From Dehalococcoidia bacterium (lineage in GTDB: Bacteria > Chloroflexota > Dehalococcoidia > Lucifugimonadales > Lucifugimonadaceae): 64,000 nt of DNA. Both the position numbers and the translations under genes were made by a program. Positions within the stretch are counted from its first letter, which is position 1. Each line of letters starts with the position of its first letter. Where the stretch lies: the NCBI GenBank assembly GCA_009693115.1, contig SHXW01000006.1:1-64000 (forward strand), given 5' to 3'. This document shows, one piece after another, positions 1-7,419 of the stretch. The notes under the pieces are model-generated. The model made no database searches. It worked only from the letters and a program-made list of their open reading frames with translations, and was not told where the DNA came from.

Positions 1-1
1 A

Positions 2-189
2 GACCAGACCTACCACCGCTGGAGGCGTGAGTACGGCGGCGTGGGCATCGACCAGGTGAAGCGGATGAAGTTGCTCGAGCAGGAGAGAGGCTCCACGCAG
101 TGGAGATTCACGCCAGGCTCAAACGAGCGGTCGCTGAGTTGACTCTGGATAAGCTGATCCTGAAGGAAGCGGCCGAGGGAAACTTCTGA
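2..189 (+). pseudogene. IS3 OrfA (transposase HTH subunit), 3' part, interrupted by a 23-nt insert
   Basis: This is the C-terminal part of an IS3 OrfA protein, which binds the element ends through a helix-turn-helix and leucine zipper. It opens with QTYHRWRREYGG and ends with LTLDKLILKEAAEGNF, both typical of the group. Removing exactly 23 nt (87-109) restores 54 codons reading LEQENARLKRAVAEL across the junction, the normal zipper sequence. With the insert in place, translation leaves frame after LEQE and stops at TGA 140-142. The stop of the restored frame (187-189) overlaps the start region of orfB, as expected for translational coupling. Expression as a full protein would need removal or bypass of the insert. 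Confidence 0.8.
87..109 (+). repeat. 23-nt hairpin insert, copy 1 (inside orfA)
   Basis: The insert reads GAGGCTCCAC, then the triplet GCA, then GTGGAGATTC. Six perfect pairs (CTCCAC with GTGGAG) close the three-base loop. Further outward come a G-A mismatch, a G-T pair, an A-T pair and a G-C pair, giving a stem of about 10 positions. It lies between the first and second bases of an AAC (Asn) codon, since a86 joins to ac at 110-111. Its length shifts the frame by two. A second copy at 858-880 differs only in the loop triplet. Confidence 0.85.
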
Positions 190-419
190 GCCCTTCACGG
201 CGCCGCAGGTGCGTCGAGCACGTGCGCAGGGCGTTCCGTGTAGCCGAGAGAAGGGCATGCAAGGTGCTGGGCCAGCCGAGGTCGACGCAGCGCCGGGTGA
301 TGAAGCCGCCCGGCGACGAAGACGCCTTGACCAGGGACATCGTCGCCCTCGCTTCGAAGTACGGCAGGTACGGCTACCGGCGGGTCACAGCCCTTCTCCA
401 CACGTCGGGCTGGAAGGTT

Positions 420-421
420 CC
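420..421 (+). other. 2-nt frameshift in orfB, just before an Asn codon
   Basis: The sequence GGC TGG AAG GTT is followed by two extra bases (cc) and then AAC CAC AAG CGG. The family sequence is GWKVNHKRV, so two bases are surplus. The direction of the shift matches the two 23-nt inserts (23 is 2 modulo 3), and it too sits next to an Asn codon. The exact identity of the extra bases is ambiguous by one position. Confidence 0.7.
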
Positions 422-857
422 AACCACAAGCGGGTGGAGAGGATCTGGCGCCGCGAGGGGCTGAAGGTTCCGAAGAGGCAGCCCAAGCGGGGCAGGCTCT
501 GGCTCAACGATGGCTCGTGCATCAGGCTGAGGCCGCTGCACAGGAACCACGTCTGGGCCTACGACTTCGTCGCAGTGCGCACCCATGACGGCAGGCCGGT
601 CAGGCTCTTGACCATGATCGACGAGTACACACGTGAATGCCTGGCGATCAGGGCTGGCAGGAGGATGACCTCTGAGCACGTGCTCGAAGTCATGAGCGAG
701 CTGTTCATCCTGAAGGGCGTGCCGGACTACATACGTTCGGATAACGGGCCCGAGATGACCGCCACAGCGGTCCGCGACTGGCTTGGCAAGGTAGGTGTGA
801 AGACGCTCTACATCGAGCCAGGGAGCCCTTGGGAAAACGGCTACTGCGAGAGCTTCA

Positions 858-880
858 GAGGCTCCACATGGTGGAGATTC
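858..880 (+). repeat. 23-nt hairpin insert, copy 2 (inside orfB)
   Basis: The insert reads GAGGCTCCAC, then ATG, then GTGGAGATTC. It equals copy 1 (87-109) at 20 of 23 positions, and all differences fall in the loop. It splits an AAT (Asn) codon after its first base: a857 joins to at at 881-882. The repaired motif is CESFNGKLRDELLN, which follows directly on the catalytic glutamate of the DDE triad. Confidence 0.85.
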
Positions 881-1233
881 ATGGGAAGCTCAGGGATGAA
901 CTGCTGAACAGGGAGGTCTTCTACTCGCTAAGGGAGGTACAGATCCTGACCGAGCAGTGGCGGCGGGAGTATAACCAGGTCAGGCCGCACAGCTCACTGG
1001 GCTACCGCCCGCCGGCCCCTGAGGCCGTCAAACCGGCTCTTGCGCTCGCGGCCGTAACCACATAATCATTGGTATCGCCTCAGGGGGCGGGTCAGCAGTC
1101 AGGCAACGATGGACAGCCGTTCCGGGGACTGTTCGAGCGTCCCTGCTGGCGTCACAAAGACGCGAAACCGCCCATGGCGTGGCGGCCATAGGCGGTCGTG
1201 AAGCTGCTCGGAGGGGTTGGCCGGGGCCCATCC

Positions 1234-2373
1234 CTAGCCGATCAGGTGCGCCTTCAGCACCTTCTCATCGAATTCAATTCCTAGTCCCGGACCCTTTGGC
1301 GGGGTGATGTATCCCTTCTCGAATACCAGCGGCTCCTTGAAGATGGTCTTGTGCAGCGGCCCCTGGTTGGCTTCCTGAATCAGAAAGTTGGGCGAGCACG
1401 TATCGATCTGGATTGCGGCTGCCGCGGCTACGGGCCCGCAGTACATGTGGGGAGCGATCATCGCGTAGTGGGCCTCCGCGATGGCGGCGATCTTTTTGGC
1501 CTCTGTGATCCCGCCACACTGGCCAACGTCTAGCTGGATGATCTGCGCCGCCTGTTTTTCGAGCAGCTGCGAGAACTCGTACTTGGTGACGAGCCGTTCG
1601 CCGGTGGCTATGGGGATGCTCGTGTGAGCGGCGACACGGGCCATTTCGTCTATGTTTTCTGGTGAGACCGGCTCTTCGAACCAGAACGGCATGTACTGCT
1701 CCAGGCGGGCAGCCACCCGTATCGCGCTGTAGGTCGTCAACTGGCCGTGGGTCCCGATCCCCACTTCCAATTTGCTGCCGACAGCCTTCCTGATGCTCTC
1801 GAAGATCTCTGCTGCGTGTTCAATCTCCCAGAGGGGGATGTCCCGCATGGGGTAAGTCGGCATGAATGGGTCTATCTTGCAGGCGGAATTCCCTTCCGCA
1901 AGCAGCTTTGCGGCAACCTCACCAGCCTTTGACGGGTTCTCCCTGATGCCCGCACTTGGCATGTAGGCATAGGCTCGGAGCTTCTCGTGGTACTGGCCGC
2001 CGAGCAGGTTGTAGATGGGTTGGTTGGCCGCCTTTCCCGCGATGTCCCACAGAGCCATGTCGATCCCGCTCATCACGGGGGTGGAATACAGGCTCGGGTG
2101 GCGCAGATCGTGCCGTGACCCATACATCCTGTCCCATATCCGCTCGATGTTGAGTGGGTTTTCGCCAATTACGAACTGACCGACGAACTCTTCAATCAGG
2201 CTGACTTGAGACTTCAGATCCCCAAGGTGGTTCGAGTACGAACTCCCGGCTATGCGTTCACCAATCCCGGTGATGCCCTCATCGGTCATCAGTTCGAGGA
2301 ACAGGAAGTACTTGCCGCCGATATGCGGTTCCTCGTTCTGTACCACCATCGTCTTGAGTCCTGTGACTTTCAT
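1234..2373 (-). CDS. Mandelate racemase/muconate lactonizing-type sugar-acid dehydratase homolog
   Basis: This is a 379-residue enolase-superfamily protein resembling galactonate and mannonate dehydratases, which remove water from sugar acids to give 2-keto-3-deoxy acids. The capping domain occupies about residues 1-115 (MSGIDMALWDIAGK near 101-114) and a TIM barrel follows. The Mg ligands EEP (233-234) and GER (E259) and the C-terminal catalytic His of APHM (H309) are present. At the first ligand, where relatives have D-x-H, the sequence is GTHG: Gly207 replaces Asp and H209 is kept. The start was chosen at ATG 2373, which has GGAGG eight bases upstream and begins the family-typical MKVTGLKT. 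A longer frame upstream has no such support. Activity is uncertain because of the ligand change. Confidence 0.85.
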   Translation of the reverse strand: MKVTGLKTMVVQNEEPHIGGKYFLFLELMTDEGITGIGERIAGSSYSNHLGDLKSQVSLIEEFVGQFVIGENPLNIERIWDRMYGSRHDLRHPSLYSTPVMSGIDMALWDIAGKAANQPIYNLLGGQYHEKLRAYAYMPSAGIRENPSKAGEVAAKLLAEGNSACKIDPFMPTYPMRDIPLWEIEHAAEIFESIRKAVGSKLEVGIGTHGQLTTYSAIRVAARLEQYMPFWFEEPVSPENIDEMARVAAHTSIPIATGERLVTKYEFSQLLEKQAAQIIQLDVGQCGGITEAKKIAAIAEAHYAMIAPHMYCGPVAAAAAIQIDTCSPNFLIQEANQGPLHKTIFKEPLVFEKGYITPPKGPGLGIEFDEKVLKAHLIG

Positions 2374-3191
2374 CCGCGCCTCCAGTTGCCGCCTTGCCAA
2401 TCGTTTTTCGGACAGAGGCCACATGGTAGCTCGGTGCATGACGACTTGGATGCTGTTGACTCGCGTCAGGAGGGGACGGTGGCAATGGAACAGCGTCCGC
2501 AATCCAGTTCAGGCATCTCCCGCCTGTACCAACCGCACCCTGTTCCTGGTTTCCGCCGCGGCTTGTCCCATGTGGCCAGTCTGGGCGGCGGTGACGAGTG
2601 TCGTCACGCCTACGGCAGGGTTAGCCTGTTCGATCCACCATATGCGGTTTGGCAGGCTACTAGCTCAAACCCAAACAGCAAAGCCGCCCGAATCTAGCAT
2701 CATTGCTTCACCTTTGTTAACCTCTTCCCCTTGATTGGGGTGCATCGCCAGCGTGATTGGGACACCGGCAACTTGAGATCAGGCACGGGCAGTCCCATGC
2801 GCATCACTGTTCGCTGCGAGGGTTGGCGAGGATGGCGATGGTTCGATCAGCCGGTACCTGTGTGGTTTGTGTGCACCTCGCGGTTGGCAATACGAGCACA
2901 GTCGGTTCTTGTGCAGGGTCTGGCGGCATGGTTCAAGACTTCGGCATGCATGGGGTGCATGTTTGAGACTGCCGTTGCGTTGCTCGCGCGGAACGCGTTG
3001 TGCGATCCGCACCGATGTTTTGGGTGCGTACAATCACGCTGGTGTTTCAGATTCTGGGGCGATACACCATCAGCGAGCATGGGTTTGCCTGCGTTGTGTG
3101 GCGGACCTGATTCGCGCGGACGGGTTTCGGCGCACCCGTGACTTATCGCAGGCGCGGCTTGCAGCACCGCTGCGGCAGGGTGTGGTACTGA
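2374..3191. other. Gene-free gap, about 0.8 kb
   Basis: The gap separates the divergent enolase homolog and the EamA transporter, so it should hold both promoters. A TACAAT hexamer at 3029-3034 could serve the rightward gene, but no convincing -35 partner was seen. Open frames here have atypical, Arg/Cys/His-rich translations with no family resemblance, so none is called as a gene. No tRNA, riboswitch or strong hairpin was recognised. Confidence 0.5.
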
Positions 3192-4082
3192 GTGCTGATC
3201 GGTGAGGCTTTCGCCCTTGTAAACGCTGTTCTCTGGGCGTTGACGGGGATCTTCATCAAACGGGCAGGGCCGGGCGTGAAGACGGCCCAGATCATGCTCG
3301 CCCAGAACTGGTTCGCCGCGTTGGCTGCGGTCCTCATGGCGGCCGTCACCGGCACCATTGACGACGCCTTCCGCATGCCAGGCTGGGTGGCTGGTCTGCT
3401 CGCAGGCGGCGCGGTGTTAAACGCAGGCGGGCAGTTCCTTTTCTTCAGCGCACTTAGGAAGGGCAATGTCGGAGTTGTCTATACGACGACGACCGGGCTG
3501 TTCATAGTGTTGTCGCTCGCTGCGAGCGCGCTTTTCCTAGGCGACACGATCAACCTTGTGGCGCTCGCGGGCGCTCCGATCATCATTGCCGGGCTGTACG
3601 TGATGAATATCCTCGGCGGCAAGAGTGCAGACGGCTCACTGAGAAATCCCCGGAGGGAGACGCTAATCGCGCTGGGCCTGGGCATGGTCACCGCCGCGGT
3701 GTGGACGATCGGGCTATTGACGACGGCCCGGGCGGTCCGCGAAACCGATATCTGGAGCGCCGCGCTGGTCCGCAACACGGTCCCGGCGCTCATATACATG
3801 CCAGTCGCCTTTATGTTCCCAAACCTTGCACCATGGAAGGCAACTGCCAGGGTGCGCTTCAACCTGGTGGCCTCATCCTTTTTCTTTGTCGTGAGCTACA
3901 TGACATTCCTGTATTCGATCACGAAGATTTCTCCCGGTCTTTCGGCGCTGCTCTCAAGCACGTCTCCAGTATTCGCACTGGCCCTCTCCGCGATCGCCCT
4001 AAAGGAGAAACTGACCAAAGTGGCGATCATCGGCGCGGGGTTGTCGCTGGTCGGGATGGCTGTTGTGCTGGCATCAAGGTGA
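3192..4082 (+). CDS. EamA/DMT-family metabolite transporter
   Basis: This 296-residue inner-membrane protein belongs to the drug/metabolite transporter superfamily, usually exporters of amino acids or small metabolites. Two EamA repeats of about 140 residues, each with roughly five hydrophobic helices, are visible: residues 1-140 (AFALVNAVLWALTGIFIKRAG) and 155-296, ending in the typical GAGLSLVGMAVVLASR. The start is GTG 3192, directly before the first helix; the ribosome site is weak. The lipoprotein gene begins 37 bases downstream on the same strand, so the two may be co-transcribed. The substrate cannot be told from sequence. Confidence 0.85.
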   Translation: MLIGEAFALVNAVLWALTGIFIKRAGPGVKTAQIMLAQNWFAALAAVLMAAVTGTIDDAFRMPGWVAGLLAGGAVLNAGGQFLFFSALRKGNVGVVYTTTTGLFIVLSLAASALFLGDTINLVALAGAPIIIAGLYVMNILGGKSADGSLRNPRRETLIALGLGMVTAAVWTIGLLTTARAVRETDIWSAALVRNTVPALIYMPVAFMFPNLAPWKATARVRFNLVASSFFFVVSYMTFLYSITKISPGLSALLSSTSPVFALALSAIALKEKLTKVAIIGAGLSLVGMAVVLASR

Positions 4083-4119
4083 TACTGCACGCTGTCGTCT
4101 GGCCTGTAAGCTGCTGTTC

Positions 4120-5592
4120 ATGAGACTCGTAAGGATCGTCGCCTCGCGCCCGGTTGTCCTCTTTGTAATCTGCGCTTTACTCATAGCGACCGCGGCATGT
4201 TCCGGCAGCAGTCCGCAAGAGCAAACTGCCCCCGCTGCGGCGGGTACGCAGATAACCACGCCAGTAGGCGCCGTTCCCACGCTGACAGCGTCTTCCTCCG
4301 CCATATTGGCTGCACCAAGCGCGACGGCAGGGGTCGGCGCGACCGCCACCCCGACGCCTGTCGCAACGACGGCAGCCAGTCCGGCAGCGGCCGCCACTGC
4401 GATGATTGCGCCGACGCGTCCTCCTGAAACTTCGCCGACAGCCACACGCGCGCCGGTTCCGACTGCCACCAGGGTTCCGCCGCCGACACCCACTGTCCCG
4501 GCTGCGCAAACTCGTTTCACCGGCTGCACAGGCACGGGGCCGGTTGCCTTCGCGAACTCGCCCATGCGCATAGAAGACGTGTTGTACCTGTTGCCTTACG
4601 GCCTGCTCGCCGGCGCGCATGTCACGCCCATAGACCACATGTATTTCGAGCCGCTCGACCGTTCGCTGGGCCGCGACGTTTACGAGGTCCGCGTCGTGCA
4701 GGACGGTGTGATCTACAGCATGCAGCCGCGGGACATCAACGTTGACACCGGCCAGGCCAGGCAGCGCGAGTGGCGCATGGATATAGCGCACTCCTGCTCC
4801 TTTACCAGCTACTTCGACCTGCTCACGTCGCTGGACCCGGCGCTCGAGGCGGAATGGAGTAAGACGCAGGGCGGCCGCACGGGCCGGTGGAACGGCATAC
4901 CGGTCAAGGCCGGGCAGGTTGTCGGCCGGATCGGCGCGCAGACCCTCGACTTCGGCGTATATGACTATGACATCACCCTCCCCGGCTTCGTCGTGCCGTC
5001 ACACTACAACGAGCCGTGGAAGCTCCACACCGTTGACCCCTTCCCGTATTTCCCTAAGGAGATCAGTGAAGCCCTCTTGAAGAAAATGCTCAGGCAGGCC
5101 GAGCCGCGTGCCGGGAAGATAGACCACGATGTGGACGGCAGGCTTGTTGGCAACTGGTTCCAGCAGGGTACGAACGGCTATGCCGGCCTGGTTCAAAGCA
5201 ATTACTGGGACGGTCACCTCGCCTTCGTCCCAGATCACCTCGACCCCACGCAGTGGCGCTTCTCGACGGGTAACTTTTCCGGCGCGGCCCGCCAGTTCGG
5301 GGTGAAAGGCAATGCTCCAGACCCGCGCGCAGTCTCGGAAGAGACTGGGCTGGTCAAGTACGAGGTCACGTACCACGATTACTACGCCCGGAACGACTCA
5401 ACAAGGCGCGGTTGGGGCAAGGGGGGCATACAGCCAGGCGACGACATAGCCTCGAAAAATAGGGAACAGGTGCTGGGCGTTGTGCTGGTGCAGATGACCG
5501 GGGCGCGGACGCTCAAGTGTGAGGCGTTTCCGGGGAAGACTGCGGCTGAAGTGGCCGGCTTTACCGCGGCGGTGAAGACGTACGAACGGTGA
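4120..5592 (+). CDS. Lipoprotein with Thr/Ala/Pro-rich linker and degenerate M23-like domain
   Basis: This 490-residue predicted lipoprotein has a basic start (MRLVRIVASRP), a hydrophobic core and a lipobox ending in ATAAC, with Cys near residue 27. A Pro/Ala/Thr-rich linker of about 90 residues leads to a C-terminal domain. That domain resembles LytM/M23 barrels: AHVTPIDHMYF, then IAHSCSFTSYFDLL, then IPVKAGQVVGRIG and LDFGVYD. Where active M23 enzymes have Y-x-HL and HLHFE, this protein has YFDLL and LDFGV, so key zinc residues appear lost and it is probably a non-catalytic cell-envelope domain. ATG 4120 was chosen because it starts the signal peptide. The family assignment is inference from motif spacing. 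Confidence 0.7.
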   Translation: MRLVRIVASRPVVLFVICALLIATAACSGSSPQEQTAPAAAGTQITTPVGAVPTLTASSSAILAAPSATAGVGATATPTPVATTAASPAAAATAMIAPTRPPETSPTATRAPVPTATRVPPPTPTVPAAQTRFTGCTGTGPVAFANSPMRIEDVLYLLPYGLLAGAHVTPIDHMYFEPLDRSLGRDVYEVRVVQDGVIYSMQPRDINVDTGQARQREWRMDIAHSCSFTSYFDLLTSLDPALEAEWSKTQGGRTGRWNGIPVKAGQVVGRIGAQTLDFGVYDYDITLPGFVVPSHYNEPWKLHTVDPFPYFPKEISEALLKKMLRQAEPRAGKIDHDVDGRLVGNWFQQGTNGYAGLVQSNYWDGHLAFVPDHLDPTQWRFSTGNFSGAARQFGVKGNAPDPRAVSEETGLVKYEVTYHDYYARNDSTRRGWGKGGIQPGDDIASKNREQVLGVVLVQMTGARTLKCEAFPGKTAAEVAGFTAAVKTYER

Positions 5593-6200
5593 TCTGGCCT
5601 ATCCAGTCGGTCCAGCCACGCCTCGTCTCTTCATACCGACTCTGGGCGCAGGGGAAGGGAAGGGTCTGGGGCGGGTGTCGGGGTGATTTCAAGTCTCACC
5701 GCCCAAGATCCCACACCCTGCCCGGAATGACGGTGGCTCCGGCGACCCGGCAGGCCGATGCGCGTAAGGCCTCGTCTCAAGGCTGCTGTCCCCAAATGCG
5801 CCGTATACTCATCTCCGCCATGGGGTAGTGCTGAGATCAGACTGAGATGGAGCGGGAGATGGGATTCGAACCCACGACCATCTGCTTGGAAGGCAGACGC
5901 TCTACCACTGAGCTACTCCCGCTTGGATGCGACGCTGCGTTCCTTCCAGCGTATTAGGTCGGCAGGGCAGAGGTCAACCCGCCCAGCACTGCTATCGTAC
6001 GCGCTTGTCTCTCATCCAGGCCGGGAGTACCCTCCGCGTTCGTCCTGGCTGACCTTTCGCATCAAGGCCCGGCTGAGTCAGGTTCATGTTGAGGTGCGTG
6101 CCCTCACCTTCCCCCCACCGCCGGATGGGGGCCCATCTCCCGATGGGAGAGGGGATCTATGGGCGGCCTCCGGGTCTAGATCCAACTTGAAAGCAGACAC
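5593..6200. other. Intergenic region around tRNA-Gly, with palindromic repeat
   Basis: Apart from the tRNA, this 0.6 kb gap holds one member of the window's intergenic palindrome family at about 6120-6156, with TCTCCC and GGGAGA arms around GAT and a nested GATGGG...CCCATC. A TATACT hexamer at 5804-5809 lies beyond the 3' end of the tRNA. Apparent open frames through the tRNA are translations of the tRNA itself. Confidence 0.6.
5848..5922 (-). tRNA. tRNA-Gly(TCC)
   Basis: Read on the minus strand, the gene starts with acceptor GCGGGAG and has a D-arm TAGCTCAGTGGTAGAGC. The anticodon stem TCTGC/GCAGA encloses the loop CTTCCAA, giving anticodon TCC. The T-arm contains GGTTCGAATCC, and the acceptor closes as CTCCCGC with discriminator T. 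CCA is encoded at the 3' end (5848-5850). It decodes GGA glycine codons. It stands alone between plus-strand genes. Confidence 0.95.
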
Positions 6201-7325
6201 ATGCGAATCGAAAAACTCGAGACGTTCATCGCAGAGAACTGGATGTTCGTCCGGCTCACTACGGATGACGGCATCTCGGGCGTCGGAGAGTCAACCTTCT
6301 TCGGCTGGCCCCAGGCCGCTGAGACGGTCGCCAAGTCCTTCTCCCAATATCTCATCGGCCAGGACCCGCTCCCCGTCGAACAGCACTGGCTTTACATGTT
6401 CCGCAACAAGAACATGCGCGGCATGGCCATCGGCGGCGCCATCTCCGCAATAGACCAGGCACTGTGGGACATCCGAGGGAAGCACTACGGGGCGCCCGTG
6501 TACGAAATCCTCGGCGGGCCGGTCCGCAAGAAGGTGCGGGCCATGCTCGTCCTCGAAACAGGCACCAAGGACGAAGTGGCAAACGAGGCTGCGCGGGCCG
6601 CGAAGGATGGCTACACCGCCGTCAAGGTCCTTCTTTTCCAGCATGAGCACATAGATATGACACATGGCCGCCGCATCAAAGACCTGGTGGAGCGTGCCGA
6701 GGCTGTGCGCGATGCCGTGGGCTGGGACTGTGACATCGGCATTGAAATCCACCGCAATATGGCTGTGGGTGACTCCATCGTCCTCGCCGCTGAACTCGAA
6801 AAGCTGCGACCGCTATTCGTGGAAGACCCCGTCCCACCTGACAGCGTGCTGTCCTTCGCGGAGGTTGCCCAGAAGGTGCGGGTTCCGATGGCGGCAGGAG
6901 AACGCAACCTCAACATCTGGGAGTTCCGGGAGTATGTCGAACAGGGCGGCGTCCACTTCATCCGGCCCGATGTAGGCGTGGCTGGCGGCATCACGCACAT
7001 GAAGAAGATCTGCGCCCTTGCCGAGGCCCACCACCAGTGGATCATTCCGCACGCTGTCCCCAGTGGCCCGGTCGCCACAGCCGCCCACACACAGCTCGGC
7101 TGCGCGGTGCCCAACTGGGAAGTTCAAGAACATCGGCCGCAGGAAAAGGGTTCATGGCCCCAGGTCGTTAACCGCGTCGTCAAGTTGGACCACGGCTATT
7201 TGATCGCGCCTGAAGGCCCCGGACTCGGCATCTCCCTCAATGATGCAGGATTCAAGAAGGTCAAGCCAAAACTCAGCATCGGCCCCACCGCGACGCGTGC
7301 CGACGGGTCCGTGGCGTTCCGGTGA
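6201..7325 (+). CDS. Enolase-superfamily sugar-acid dehydratase (galactonate dehydratase-like)
   Basis: This 374-residue protein has the mandelate racemase fold. The N-terminal cap begins MRIEKLETFIAEN, and ISAIDQALWDIRGK near residues 81-94 marks the cap-barrel border. Metal ligands are E182 (in IEIHRN, Glu instead of the usual Asp), E208 (VEDP) and E234 (GER). H184 and H284 (IIPHAV) are the likely catalytic bases. The family converts aldonic acids to 2-keto-3-deoxy acids; the exact sugar is unknown. The oxidoreductase gene starts 94 bases downstream, so a shared role in sugar-acid catabolism is likely. The ribosome site is weak (gaaag). Confidence 0.88.
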   Translation: MRIEKLETFIAENWMFVRLTTDDGISGVGESTFFGWPQAAETVAKSFSQYLIGQDPLPVEQHWLYMFRNKNMRGMAIGGAISAIDQALWDIRGKHYGAPVYEILGGPVRKKVRAMLVLETGTKDEVANEAARAAKDGYTAVKVLLFQHEHIDMTHGRRIKDLVERAEAVRDAVGWDCDIGIEIHRNMAVGDSIVLAAELEKLRPLFVEDPVPPDSVLSFAEVAQKVRVPMAAGERNLNIWEFREYVEQGGVHFIRPDVGVAGGITHMKKICALAEAHHQWIIPHAVPSGPVATAAHTQLGCAVPNWEVQEHRPQEKGSWPQVVNRVVKLDHGYLIAPEGPGLGISLNDAGFKKVKPKLSIGPTATRADGSVAFR

Positions 7326-7419
7326 GGGCATCAACATTAACGCTCGATGGCCCCGGACGAGGTTGCGGGGATAGGTCCTGTGTGAGCGCGATGGTCAACT
7401 AATAGAAGGGCGAGATAAG

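Larger units (their letters stand above)
186..1065 (+). pseudogene. IS3 OrfB DDE transposase, interrupted by a 2-nt shift and a 23-nt insert
   Basis: This is the catalytic subunit of an IS3-family transposase with an rve integrase core. After removing 420-421 and 858-880, one open frame of 284 codons remains, a normal OrfB length. The order is an N-terminal HTH_21 region (VAERRACKVLGQPRSTQR), a GYRRVTALL motif, the first catalytic Asp in WAYDFV, the second in YIRSDNGPEM, the Glu in SPWENGYCES, and the C-terminal NGKLRDELLN and HSSLGYRPPAP. The start is taken at CTG 186 overlapping the orfA stop. As it stands the gene is split into three frames, beginning at about 186, 422 and 881. No nonsense mutation was found, so it is either newly broken or decoded unusually. 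Confidence 0.8.
1..1100 (+). mobile_element. IS3-family insertion sequence (IS407-like group), left end outside window
   Basis: This is an IS3-type element with the usual two-frame layout: a short helix-turn-helix OrfA followed by an overlapping DDE transposase OrfB. Only the C-terminal 54 codons of OrfA lie in the window, so the left inverted repeat is missing. The right end is placed near 1095-1100, where the sequence ends in gcgggtcagcagtca. This resembles the G-rich, CA-terminated ends of the group, but it cannot be checked without the left end. Three frame disruptions interrupt the two frames: 23 nt at 87-109, 2 nt at 420-421 and 23 nt at 858-880. Apart from these, there is no internal stop, and the DDE residues and all family motifs are intact. 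Confidence 0.85.

Noticed and set aside
87-109. Insert 1 as the programmed -1 frameshift signal of IS3 elements
   Set aside because: IS3 frameshifting occurs at slippery A-rich sites near the orfA/orfB overlap by one base. This is a 23-base insertion within the OrfA leucine zipper region, with a matching copy inside OrfB.
858-880. Classical ribosome bypassing as in phage T4 gene 60
   Set aside because: Bypassing needs matching take-off and landing codons. At copy 1 the codon before the insert is GAG and at copy 2 TTC, while the triplet in the landing frame is ATT in both. The possibility stays open only for a different mechanism.
858-884. TTCA direct repeat around copy 2 as target-site duplication
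   Set aside because: TTCA occurs on both sides of copy 2 but copy 1 has GAGA upstream, and TTC belongs to the constant arm. A duplication is not supported.
2731-3205. Open frames upstream of the EamA gene
   Set aside because: Cys/Arg/His-rich translations with no family motifs and no ribosome site.
4074-4791. Antisense frames over the Pro/Ala/Thr-rich linker of the lipoprotein
   Set aside because: They arise from the biased linker codons, and the lipoprotein has a signal peptide and domain on the plus strand.
5757-6453. Long open frame across the tRNA region
   Set aside because: Its translation contains WDSNPRPSAWKADALPLSY, the usual spurious reading of a tRNA gene, and its 3' half overlaps the true dehydratase gene in another frame.
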